This document shows, piece by piece, positions 1 through 6,692 of a DNA stretch of 18,173 nucleotides (positions are counted from its first letter, which is position 1; every line of letters starts with the position of its first letter). The position numbers and the translations under genes were made by a program. Source of the DNA: CAZOJJ01 sp964580105 (GTDB taxonomy: Bacteria > Bacteroidota > Rhodothermia > Rhodothermales > Rubricoccaceae); assembly GCA_964580105.1 (NCBI GenBank), contig CAZOJJ010000055.1, positions 1-18,173 of the forward strand. Direction: 5' to 3'. The notes beneath the pieces are model-generated. The model had not been told where the DNA came from. It made no database searches and worked only from the letters and a program-made list of their open reading frames with translations.

Positions 1-5
1 GAGGG

Positions 6-452
6 TCAGCGGGTGCGGCGGAGGCGTGCGTCGAGGCTCCAGGCGCCGGGGCCGTTTGCGGCCAGGAAGGCGAACACGAGGGCGTAGAGGAGGGCCAACT
101 CGCCGCCGTTCTGCACGGGGAACACGGCCTGCGACGCGTGGGCAATGACGTAGGCGATGACCATCAGGAGCGCGAGCACGGCCGCCACGGGCCGCGTCAG
201 CAGCCCGAGCACGAGGGAAGCGCCGCCGAAGAACTCGAGCACGCCGGCCAGCCCGTACTGCGAAAAGAGCTCGGCCGGAGCACCGGAGCCGCCGGCCCCG
301 CCGAGGAGGCCGAAGAGCTTCTGCGCGCCGTGCTGCATGAAAAGCAAACCGGCGCCGACGCGGAGGACCGCCTGAAGGGTGGGGGCGACGGTGCGGGCTG
401 ACGGCGCAGAGAATCGCGGGGAGGTTGCCGTGGGAGCAAGGGTGGTGGCCAT
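6..452 (-). CDS. DoxX family membrane protein
   Basis: The 148-residue protein has the DoxX pattern. A short polar N-terminus is followed by a first hydrophobic segment with the family signature 'GLLFMQHGAQKLFG' (about residues 35-48). Three more membrane segments follow at about 66-85, 88-106 and 117-134. DoxX proteins are small four-helix inner-membrane proteins, some linked to quinone or thiol oxidation and oxidative stress; the substrate of this one cannot be read from sequence. ATG at 452 is the natural start. It lies 61 bp downstream of the marR stop on the same strand, and that gap contains a palindrome (481-493) identical to the one in front of marR. It is therefore probably repressed by that MarR protein. 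The family call is firm; the function is not. Confidence 0.9.
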   Translation of the reverse strand: MATTLAPTATSPRFSAPSARTVAPTLQAVLRVGAGLLFMQHGAQKLFGLLGGAGGSGAPAELFSQYGLAGVLEFFGGASLVLGLLTRPVAAVLALLMVIAYVIAHASQAVFPVQNGGELALLYALVFAFLAANGPGAWSLDARLRRTR

Positions 453-480
453 AGGGGTTCGGTCGTTGGGGTGCGGAAAG

Positions 481-493
481 GTGTTGGCAACAC
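481..493. promoter_or_regulatory. Putative MarR operator upstream of doxX
   Basis: GTGTTGGCAACAC is a perfect inverted repeat (GTGTTG / CAACAC) around one central base. It lies 28 bp upstream of the doxX start codon. The same 13-mer, in reverse orientation, sits just in front of marR at 994-1006. Finding it at two promoters of a regulator/target pair is the usual signature of a MarR-family dimer site. Binding itself is inferred. Confidence 0.65.
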
Positions 494-513
494 GTTTCGG
501 GGCAAAAGGGGGG

Positions 514-981
514 TCACCCCCGTTCCCGAGCAGCGGCGAGGAGGTCTACGAGCGAGCGGAGGCCCTCCTCGCCCAGGTGACCCAGCTGGCGGCGATGCAG
601 CTCCTGCATGACCCCGTCGAGTTCGTCGAGCACGCGGAGGCCGCGCGGCGTGATCCGCGCCCGTACGTGCCGGCGGTCCTTGGGGTCGCGGGCGCGGTCC
701 ACGAGGCCGACGGCCTCAAGGCGGTCGAGCAGCCGCGTCACGTCGGGGACGGCGGTGACGAGGCGGTCTCCCACCTCGTAGCGGCAGTACCCCTCCTCGC
801 CCGCTCCGCGGAGGATGCGGAGGACGTTGTACTGGGTCGGGGTGAGGCCGTGCGGCTTGAGGGTCTCCGAGATCTCGGTGTCGAGCAGGGCGGCCGTACG
901 CGCCACGCTGAGGGCGGCCTCGGTTTCGAGGCTCGGGAACGGCCGGGTCTGCCGGAGCTCGTGCTGGAGGGACGGTGCCAT
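514..981 (-). CDS. MarR family transcriptional regulator
   Basis: The 155-residue protein has the winged helix of MarR regulators. An N-terminal dimerisation helix is followed by 'LTPTQYNVLRIL' (about 46-57), a recognition-helix region around 'VTRLLDRLEAVGLV', and the diagnostic wing 'DPKDRRHVRARITPRG', then C-terminal dimerisation helices. MarR proteins bind palindromic operators as dimers and release DNA on ligand binding or oxidation. There is a single cysteine (Cys66), at the start of the DNA-binding domain, which could be redox-sensitive; this is speculation. An in-frame GTG at 993 would add four residues, but ATG at 981 is preferred because it leaves the palindrome at 994-1006 outside the coding region. 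The downstream neighbour is doxX, preceded by the same palindrome, so self-repression plus doxX control is likely. Confidence 0.92.
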   Translation of the reverse strand: MAPSLQHELRQTRPFPSLETEAALSVARTAALLDTEISETLKPHGLTPTQYNVLRILRGAGEEGYCRYEVGDRLVTAVPDVTRLLDRLEAVGLVDRARDPKDRRHVRARITPRGLRVLDELDGVMQELHRRQLGHLGEEGLRSLVDLLAAARERG

Positions 982-993
982 GGGACCGTGCAC

Positions 994-1006
994 GTGTTGC
1001 CAACAC
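994..1006. promoter_or_regulatory. Putative MarR operator upstream of marR
   Basis: GTGTTGCCAACAC is the exact reverse complement of the site at 481-493. With one extra base pair on each side it forms a 15-bp palindrome (993-1007). It lies 12 bp upstream of the preferred marR ATG, where a bound repressor would block transcription start or early elongation. I could not identify a convincing -35/-10 pair. Confidence 0.65.
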
Positions 1007-1040
1007 GCATCGTTCCGGGCTCCGACGAATCTTCACCCCG

Positions 1041-1194
1041 GTCCGGTAGGCGGCGTCCGGTAGGCGGNNNNNNNNNNNNNNNNNNNNNNNNNNNNNNNNN
1101 NNNNNNNNNNNNNNNNNNNNNNNNNNNNNNNNNNNNNNNNNNNNNNNNNNNNNNNNNNNNNNNNNNNGTCCGGTAGGCGGCGTCCGGTAGGCGG
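1041..1194. repeat. 14-bp tandem repeat interrupted by a scaffold gap
   Basis: The unit is GTCCGGTAGGCGGC. Nearly two copies are visible before the gap (1041-1067) and nearly two after it (1168-1194), all identical. The phase of the copies implies that the missing stretch is 14k+1 bases. The array lies between the end of cysA and the marR promoter, outside any gene. The true copy number is unknown because assembly failed inside it. Confidence 0.85.
1068..1167. other. Assembly gap of exactly 100 N
   Basis: Exactly 100 N sit inside the 14-bp tandem array. This round number is a conventional scaffold placeholder, so the real length is unknown and coordinates across it are nominal. Confidence 0.97.
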
Positions 1195-1224
1195 AGGGCG
1201 CCTCCGGGCTGAGGGACGGGATGC

Positions 1225-2289
1225 CTACGCCTCGCCTACGAACACGCGCATGGCGCGGGGGGTGGCGTAGAGCGTGCGGCCCGGCACCAGCGGGAGCGCC
1301 CCCGCTCGCTCGCGCGGGAGCGAGGCCTCCAGCGGTTCGCCCGTGTCCTGGCGCTCCAGTTCCAGCCGCACGAGCGGCCCCACCAGGCTCACGGCGCGGA
1401 CGACGACGGGCAGGGACGGCTGGGTCGGCACCTCGGCCGAAAGGTCGAGTTCGTGCGGGCGGACGAACGCGACGGCGGCGGCCTCCTCGGCCTCGGTGTG
1501 CTCGTGAAGGTCGAAGAGGGTGCCGCCGACGTGGGCGCGCCCACGGTGGACGGTTCCGTCGAGGCGGTTGACCTCGCCGAGGAAGTGGTACACGAACGGG
1601 CTCGCGGGGTGGTCGTAGACCTCCGCCGGGGTGCCCACCTGCTCCACCTTCCCCGCGTTCATCACCGCCACGCGGTCGGCCACCTCCAGCGCCTCTTCCT
1701 GGTCGTGCGTCACGAAGACGCTGGTCACGTGGAGCTCGTCGTGGAGGCGGCGGAGCCACCGGCGCAGCTCGCGCCGCACCTTCGCGTCGAGGGCGCCGAA
1801 GGGCTCGTCGAGGAGGAGCACCTCGGGTTCGACGGCGAGGGCGCGCGCGAGGGCGACGCGCTGGCGCTGCCCACCCGAGAGCTGGCTCGGGTAGCGGTCG
1901 GCCGTCCACTCGAGCTGGACGAGGCGCAGCAGCCGCATCACGCGCTCGCGGATCTCGGCCTTCGGGGGGCGCACCCGGCGGGGCCGCACCGTCAATCCGA
2001 ACGCGACGTTCTCGAACACCGTCATGTGCCGGAACAGGGCGTAGTGCTGGAACACGAACCCCACGCGGCGCTCGCGGACGTGCCGCCGCGTGGCGTCCTC
2101 GTCGCGGAACCGGATCGTCCCGGCGTCGGCCGCTTCCAGCCCGGCGATGAGGCGCAGCAGCGTCGTCTTTCCGCAGCCGGAGGGGCCGAGGAGGGCGACG
2201 AGTTCGCCCGTACCGACCTCCAGGCTCACGTCGTCGAGGGCGGCGAAGGCGCCGAAGCGCTTGCTCACGTGGTCGATCTGGATGCTCAT
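1225..2289 (-). CDS. cysA: Sulfate/thiosulfate ABC transporter ATP-binding protein CysA
   Basis: The 354-residue ATPase has all ABC motifs: Walker A GPSGCGKTT (35-43), Q-loop Gln81 in 'VFQHYALF', signature LSGGQ (137-141), Walker B LLLDEP (158-163) and switch His195 in 'VTHDQEEALEVADR'. A C-terminal TOBE-like regulatory domain follows (about 260-354), as in CysA. Length is typical for the family. The ATG at 2289 overlaps the cysW stop as ATGA, indicating translational coupling. The open frame extends far upstream inside cysW, but the ATG beginning 'MSIQIDHVSKRFG' is the standard start of these proteins. It powers sulfate import through CysT/CysW at the inner membrane. It is the last gene of the operon; no strong terminator hairpin is visible before the 14-bp repeat. 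Confidence 0.96.
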   Translation of the reverse strand: MSIQIDHVSKRFGAFAALDDVSLEVGTGELVALLGPSGCGKTTLLRLIAGLEAADAGTIRFRDEDATRRHVRERRVGFVFQHYALFRHMTVFENVAFGLTVRPRRVRPPKAEIRERVMRLLRLVQLEWTADRYPSQLSGGQRQRVALARALAVEPEVLLLDEPFGALDAKVRRELRRWLRRLHDELHVTSVFVTHDQEEALEVADRVAVMNAGKVEQVGTPAEVYDHPASPFVYHFLGEVNRLDGTVHRGRAHVGGTLFDLHEHTEAEEAAAVAFVRPHELDLSAEVPTQPSLPVVVRAVSLVGPLVRLELERQDTGEPLEASLPRERAGALPLVPGRTLYATPRAMRVFVGEA

Positions 2290-3191
2290 GCGGGTGCCCC
2301 TGCGAGGGCGTCTTCGGGTTCGGGGAGGACCGTGTGACGGCGGGCCGCCTGCCGCTCGACGACCTCCCTGACGACGAGCGTCGCCAGGGCCAGCAGCGTG
2401 AGGAGCGAGGCCACGGCGAAGGCGGCGGCGAACTGGTACTCGTTGTAGAGCACCTCGACGTGGAGCGGGAGCGTGTTGGTCTTCCCGCGGATGTGGCCGG
2501 AGACGACGGAGACGGCGCCGAACTCGCCCATCGCGCGGGCGTTGCACAGGATGACGCCGTAGAGCAGTCCCCACTTGACGTTGGGCAGCGTCACGCGGAA
2601 GAACAGCTGCCACGGCCGCGCGCCGAGCACGACGGCGGCCTCCTCCTCCTCGGTCCCCTGCTCCTGCATCAGCGGGATGAGCTCCCGCGCCACGAACGGG
2701 AACGTCACGAACACCGTCGCCATCACGATGCCGGGCACGGCGAAGACGAGCCGGACGCCGTGCTCGATGAGCCACGGCCCGAACACGCCGCTCGACCCGA
2801 ACAGCAGCACGAACATCATCCCCGAGACCACGGGGGAGATCGTGAACGGGAGGTCGATGAGGGTGACGAGGAGGCTCTTGCCGCGGAACTCGAACTTGGC
2901 GACGGCCCACGCGGCGGCCACCCCGAACACGGTGTTGAGGACGACGGCTACGCTCGCGGCGAGGAGCGTGAGGCGGATGGCCGAGAGGGCGAACGGCTCG
3001 GTGATCGCCGCGAAGTAGACGTCAACCCCGGCCGCGAACGCCTGTGCGAAGACGACGGCCAGCGGGAGGCCGAGGAACAGGACGAGGAAGGCGAGAGCGG
3101 TGCCGAGGAGGAGGCGCCGCACCCAGCGCGGCTCGGAGGTTACCTGCCGGGCCGGTGCCGTCGCTACGGGGAGAGACATCGTGTAATGCAT
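2286..3191 (-). CDS. cysW: Sulfate ABC transporter permease CysW
   Basis: This permease of up to 301 residues has an N-terminal membrane anchor (about 27-50) and further hydrophobic helices. The EAA loop of ABC importers, 'EEEEAAVVLGARPWQLFF', lies at about 181-198 and contacts the CysA ATPase. The 'LPFTISPVVSGMMFVLLFG' stretch (114-132) is characteristic of CysW. It forms the channel with CysT in the inner membrane. ATG at 3191 is 3 bp past the cysT stop; a second in-frame ATG at 3179 (MSLPVATAP) is equally plausible, and neither has a clear ribosome binding site. The stop overlaps the cysA start by four bases. Confidence 0.95.
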   Translation of the reverse strand: MHYTMSLPVATAPARQVTSEPRWVRRLLLGTALAFLVLFLGLPLAVVFAQAFAAGVDVYFAAITEPFALSAIRLTLLAASVAVVLNTVFGVAAAWAVAKFEFRGKSLLVTLIDLPFTISPVVSGMMFVLLFGSSGVFGPWLIEHGVRLVFAVPGIVMATVFVTFPFVARELIPLMQEQGTEEEEAAVVLGARPWQLFFRVTLPNVKWGLLYGVILCNARAMGEFGAVSVVSGHIRGKTNTLPLHVEVLYNEYQFAAAFAVASLLTLLALATLVVREVVERQAARRHTVLPEPEDALAGAPA

Positions 3192-3194
3192 GGC

Positions 3195-4049
3195 TCAGGC
3201 GGCGTGGCGGCGCTGCGCACAGCGCTGGAGGAGGTTGATGGCGAGGAGGAGCGCGAACGAGGCCACGAGCATCACGGCGGCGATGGCCGTGGCGCCCGCG
3301 TAGTCGTACTGCTCCAGCCGGGTCATGATGAGGAGGGGCAGGATCTCCGTCTTGAAGGGGAGGTTGCCCGCGATGAAGACGACGGAGCCGTACTCGCCGA
3401 GGGCGCGGGCAAAGGCGAGCGTGAAGCCGGTGAGTAGCGGCGGCACGAGCGCCGGGAGGAGCACGCGGCGGAACGTCTGCCAGCGCGTCGCGCCGAGGCT
3501 CGCCGCGGCCTCCTCGACGTCCTTCTCGAGGTCCTCCAGCACCGGCTGCACCGTCCGCACCACGAACGGCAGCCCGATGAAGACGAGGGCGATGACGATG
3601 CCGAGCGGGGTGAACACGGCCTGGACGCCGAGCGGCGCGAGGAACCGCCCCACCCACCCGTTCGGCGCCAGCAGCGTCGTCAGCGCGATGCCGGCGACGG
3701 CCGTGGGGAGCGCGAACGGGAGGTCCACCATCGCGTCCACGACGCGGCGGCCGGGGAAGGGGTAGCGCACGAGCACCCACGCCACGAGCAGCCCGAAGAC
3801 GGCGTTGACGGACGCGGCCACGAACGCGGCGCCGAACGAGAGCCGGAGCGCGCCGAGGAGGCGCGGGTCGGTGAGGAGCGCGCGCCACTCGGGGAGCGTG
3901 AGCGCGGACGCCTTGAGGGCGAGGCCCGCCAGCGGGAGAACCAGCAGCAGCCCGATGTAGAAGACGGCGAAGCCGAGGGTGAGCCCGAAGCCGGGCAGCA
4001 CCCCCGGCCGCCGCGCCGTACCCCGCGCAGGGAGGGAAAGCGTCGCCAT
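3195..4049 (-). CDS. cysT: Sulfate ABC transporter permease CysT (CysU)
   Basis: The 284-residue permease has about six membrane helices, starting at residues 21-46. It carries the motif 'DLPFALPTAVAGIALTTL' (109-126), typical of CysT, and an EAA loop 'EEAAASLGATRWQTFRR' (about 179-195). It pairs with CysW to form the membrane channel for sulfate or thiosulfate. The reading frame is open upstream to 4613, but that extension is a shadow of the sulfate-binding protein gene. ATG at 4049 (MATLSLPARG) falls 2 bp after that gene's stop and gives the family length. Tight spacing on both sides places it in the operon. Confidence 0.95.
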   Translation of the reverse strand: MATLSLPARGTARRPGVLPGFGLTLGFAVFYIGLLLVLPLAGLALKASALTLPEWRALLTDPRLLGALRLSFGAAFVAASVNAVFGLLVAWVLVRYPFPGRRVVDAMVDLPFALPTAVAGIALTTLLAPNGWVGRFLAPLGVQAVFTPLGIVIALVFIGLPFVVRTVQPVLEDLEKDVEEAAASLGATRWQTFRRVLLPALVPPLLTGFTLAFARALGEYGSVVFIAGNLPFKTEILPLLIMTRLEQYDYAGATAIAAVMLVASFALLLAINLLQRCAQRRHAA

Positions 4050-4051
4050 CG

Positions 4052-5131
4052 TCAGGCGCCGGGCTGGTAGATCTGGTCGAAGATCCCGCCATCGTCGAAG
4101 TGCGTCCGCTGGGCCTCCTGCCAGCCGCCGAACACCTCGTCGATGGTGACCCGCTCGAGGTCGGGGAAGCGGGCGAGGTCCTCGGGCGCGGCGTGCTGCG
4201 GGTAGACGGGGCGGTAGTAGTGCTTTGCCGCGAGGCGCTGCCCGGTGGGGCCGTAGAGGAAGCGGAGGTAGGCCTCGGCCACGTCCCTCGTCCCGTGCTT
4301 CTCGGCGTACCGGTCTATCACCGTCACCGGCGGCTCGGCCAGGATGCTCATGCTCGGCACGACGACGTCGAACCGGTCCGGCCCCAGCTCCTCGACGGCG
4401 AGGAACGCCTCGTTCTCCCACGCCAGCAGCACGTCGCCGATGCCGCGCTGGACGAACGTGTTCGTCGAGCCGCGCGCGCCGGAGTCGAGGACGGGGACGT
4501 TCCGGAAGAGCCGGGTTACGAACGCCCGTGCCGCAGCCTCGCCGCCGGCGTCCTCCAGCCCGTTGCCGCGCGCCTGGCGCAGGGCGTAGGCCCACGCCGC
4601 GAGGTAGTTCCACCGCGCGCCGCCGCTCGTCTTCGGGTTCGGCGTGATCACCTCGACGTCGCCGCGCACGAGGTCGTCCCAGTCGCGGATGTTCTTGGGG
4701 TTGCCCTTGCGAACGAGGAAGACGATGGTGGAGGTGTAGGGCGCGCTGTTGTGGGGGAGGCGGCGCTGCCAGCCTTCCGGGATCAGCCCGCGCGCCTGCA
4801 TCTGGTCGATGTCGTAGGCGAGGGCGAGCGTGACGACGTCGGCCTCGAGGCCGTCGAGGACGGCGCGGGCCTGGCTCCCGGCTCCGCCGTGCGACTGCTG
4901 GACGGTCACGGCCTGCCCCGTCGAGTCCTGCCAGTACCGCGTGAAAGCGGCGTTGAACTCGTCGTAGAGCTCGCGGGTGGGGTCGTAGGAGACGTTGAGG
5001 ATCGTGACGGGCGGGCGGGCCGCCGCGTTGTCGCTCCCCTGCGACTGGCCTTCGGTGCAGCCGGCGAGGAGGGCGACGGCAAGGAGTCCGGCGAGGCCGA
5101 ACGGGAGGGAGGGGGTTGCGTGGAAGCGCAT
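4052..5131 (-). CDS. sbp: Sulfate-binding lipoprotein (Sbp/CysP family)
   Basis: The 359-residue protein has a lipoprotein signal ending in the lipobox LLAGC, with Cys25 as the predicted lipidated residue. The mature part carries Sbp/CysP family hallmarks: 'NVSYDPTRELYDEFN' (46-60), 'SHGGAGSQARAV' (80-91), 'DGLEADVVTLALAYDI' and, further on, 'NPKTSGGARWNYLAAW'. It captures sulfate or thiosulfate for CysTWA. Classical enterobacterial Sbp and CysP are soluble periplasmic proteins, so a lipid anchor is a modest variation. The frame opens at 5230, but ATG at 5131 is chosen because it starts the signal peptide directly; no Shine-Dalgarno sequence is seen. It lies 40 bp downstream of the porin and 2 bp upstream of cysT. 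Confidence 0.95.
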   Translation of the reverse strand: MRFHATPSLPFGLAGLLAVALLAGCTEGQSQGSDNAAARPPVTILNVSYDPTRELYDEFNAAFTRYWQDSTGQAVTVQQSHGGAGSQARAVLDGLEADVVTLALAYDIDQMQARGLIPEGWQRRLPHNSAPYTSTIVFLVRKGNPKNIRDWDDLVRGDVEVITPNPKTSGGARWNYLAAWAYALRQARGNGLEDAGGEAAARAFVTRLFRNVPVLDSGARGSTNTFVQRGIGDVLLAWENEAFLAVEELGPDRFDVVVPSMSILAEPPVTVIDRYAEKHGTRDVAEAYLRFLYGPTGQRLAAKHYYRPVYPQHAAPEDLARFPDLERVTIDEVFGGWQEAQRTHFDDGGIFDQIYQPGA

Positions 5132-5171
5132 CGTGAGGAGTCGGGTGAGGATCGGATCGGAGGGGAGCGGC

Positions 5172-6506
5172 TCAGAAGGCAATCTGGAAGCGGGAGAGCA
5201 CGACGGTCTCGGTCGGGAGCGCCTCGACATCGGCGCCGTCGGCCGTGTCGAACCACGTCCGCTCGACGTTGAGCGAGACCCGCACGGCGCCGTTGAGGTA
5301 CCAGTTGACGCCGGCCGCCCAGGCCGTCGCGCGCTGTGCCGAGGCCGCGGGGTTGGCGAAGAGGGGGAAGGCGTCGGCGTCGGCCGTGAGCCCGTGGACG
5401 CGCGCGGCGAGCTCCACCGCGCCCCACGCCCCGCTCGACGGGTCGAAGGGGCGCGCCGGGCGGAGGGCGCCGTAGCCGGCGCGCTCGCCGGTCAGCACGA
5501 CGTGCCCCGTCACCTGCCAGGCGCCGTGCGTGAGCTCGGCCGCCTCGTCGCCGCGCCGGACCTCCTGGCGCACGGCTACGTACTCGCCCATGAGCCCGAC
5601 GGGCCCGGCGTAGAGATACGCCTGCGGCGCGATCCGCGCGTGGGCGCCGTCGGCGAAAGCGGGGTCGTCGCCGCCGAGGTAGCGGTAGAACGTGCGCCGG
5701 CCCGAGGTGCGGTAGGTCGGGAGCAGCGGCGCAGCCGCCGCGCCGCCCTGTTCGCCCCACGTCCCCGCCACGCCGAGGCCGAGGCCGTCGAGGGCGCCGC
5801 CGCTGCCGCGGAAGGGCCGCGCGAACAGGCGCCCGGCCACCTCCACGCCGTCGTCGGTGTCGGCGTCGGCGCTGGCGCCGTCGAGCGTGCCGTTGAAGAC
5901 GCCGAGCTGGTACGCGAGCCGGCGGCCGAGCACCTCGCCGTGCGCCTGCACCCCCACGTCGCGGTTCGGCACGAGCGCCGTCGGGAACGCCAGCTCGACC
6001 AGCGCCAGGTCCGTGGGCGACTGGAGCAGCTCCAGGCCGACGGGCACCTTGAACTTGCCGGCTCGGACGGCGAAGGCGTCGGCGAGGCGGGCGTCGAGGT
6101 AGGCATCCTGGAGCTCGGCCCGGCCCTGCGCGAAGTTCGGCATCAGCTTGAAGTCGAACCTCCCGTAGAGGGTGCCCTGGAGGACGGGTCGGATGCGACG
6201 GACGTAAAACGTGCCGGCGCCGAGCCCGTCGGGGTCGTCCACGAAGAAGCGGCCGTCGGTCATGACGTCGCCGCGGAGGCGGAGGGCGAAGGCCCCGTCG
6301 GCGCTCTGGAGCGTGAAGCCGCCGGCGTCGGCCGTCACGGTGGCGGGTAGCGAGGCGGCAGCGGGCTCCGGGGTAGGCGGCACACTGGGAGGGAGCGCCT
6401 CGGTAGGCGGGGCGTCGGGTCCCGGAGGCGTGGCGCTCGTCTGTCCGCGCGCAGGGAGGAGCGCCGAGGAGAGAAGGAGAACGGGGAGGAGGTAGCGGAG
6501 CAACAT
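5172..6506 (-). CDS. OprP/OprO-like outer-membrane porin
   Basis: The 444-residue protein has a signal peptide (about residues 1-21, 'RYLLPVLLLSSALLPARG') and a Pro-rich spacer (about 26-50). A barrel of the phosphate-selective porin O/P family follows, with 'RLRGDVMTDGRFF' near the start, 'FYVRRIRPVLQGTLYGRFDFKL', 'AGKFKVPVGLELLQS' and 'ALVPNRDVGVQAHGEV'. The chain ends in phenylalanine (FQIAF), as expected of an outer-membrane beta-barrel. Family members pass anions such as phosphate or polyphosphate. Its position 40 bp upstream of the sulfate-binding protein suggests that here it admits sulfate, which is inference. ATG at 6506 begins the signal peptide; the longer open frame to 6923 runs into the divergent regulator and is not coding. 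It is the first gene of the operon and lies behind a sigma-54-like promoter. Confidence 0.9.
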   Translation of the reverse strand: MLLRYLLPVLLLSSALLPARGQTSATPPGPDAPPTEALPPSVPPTPEPAAASLPATVTADAGGFTLQSADGAFALRLRGDVMTDGRFFVDDPDGLGAGTFYVRRIRPVLQGTLYGRFDFKLMPNFAQGRAELQDAYLDARLADAFAVRAGKFKVPVGLELLQSPTDLALVELAFPTALVPNRDVGVQAHGEVLGRRLAYQLGVFNGTLDGASADADTDDGVEVAGRLFARPFRGSGGALDGLGLGVAGTWGEQGGAAAAPLLPTYRTSGRRTFYRYLGGDDPAFADGAHARIAPQAYLYAGPVGLMGEYVAVRQEVRRGDEAAELTHGAWQVTGHVVLTGERAGYGALRPARPFDPSSGAWGAVELAARVHGLTADADAFPLFANPAASAQRATAWAAGVNWYLNGAVRVSLNVERTWFDTADGADVEALPTETVVLSRFQIAF

Positions 6507-6536
6507 GGACGAAAGGAGGAAGGGGCACCCTCTTTG

Positions 6537-6552
6537 AACGAAGGCCGTGCCA
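6537..6552 (-). promoter_or_regulatory. Candidate sigma-54 (-24/-12) promoter for the porin-sulfate operon
   Basis: On the minus strand the sequence reads TGGCACG, then four bases, then TCGTT. The -24 half matches the sigma-54 consensus TGGCACG exactly. The -12 half matches the spacing and the central G but has GT in place of the usual GC. Transcription would start near 6527, giving a leader of about 20 bases before the porin ATG at 6506. The divergent gene encodes a sigma-54 activator, and its likely binding sites lie 100-137 bp upstream of the predicted start point. The imperfect -12 element is the main reservation. Confidence 0.55.
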
Positions 6553-6626
6553 GATCGCCCTCCTCCTTCACAATCGGCCCTCCGCGCCCGTTTGGGGCCG
6601 GTCTCGGTCGTATGCCTCCTTCGTGC

Positions 6627-6664
6627 CCGTCGCATTTGACGGCGGGAGCCGTCGCATTTGACGG
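6627..6664. promoter_or_regulatory. Paired 16-bp direct repeats, likely activator binding sites
   Basis: CCGTCGCATTTGACGG occurs exactly twice, at 6627-6642 and 6649-6664, with a 22-bp period (about two helical turns). Each copy is itself an interrupted palindrome (CCGTC, six bases, GACGG), suited to a Fis-type dimer. The two lie between the divergent porin operon and the sigma-54 activator gene, about 100-137 bp upstream of the predicted porin transcription start. This is the usual place for enhancer sites of NtrC-type activators. They also sit 29-66 bp upstream of the activator's own start and may serve autoregulation. Confidence 0.65.
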
Positions 6665-6692
6665 GTCCATCGTCCGTGACGACCTTGCGCTC

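Noticed and set aside
982..993. GTG 993 as the marR start
   Set aside because: It would put the coding start against the operator palindrome and adds only four residues; ATG 981 is the better start.
6369..6412. GGTAGGCGG motifs inside the porin gene resembling the 14-bp array at 1041-1194
   Set aside because: They are explained by codons of the Pro-rich spacer; only nine bases are shared, and they are not in tandem.
6674..6688. Sigma-54 promoter for the activator itself (TTGC at 6685-6688)
   Set aside because: The matching -24 position reads CCGTGAC, a poor match, and transcription would start after the ATG at 6693.
6534..6692. N-terminal extension of the sigma-54 activator from TTG 6534 or ATG 6612
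   Set aside because: It would place the paired regulatory repeats inside the coding sequence and add residues with no domain resemblance; ATG 6693 gives a normal GAF start.
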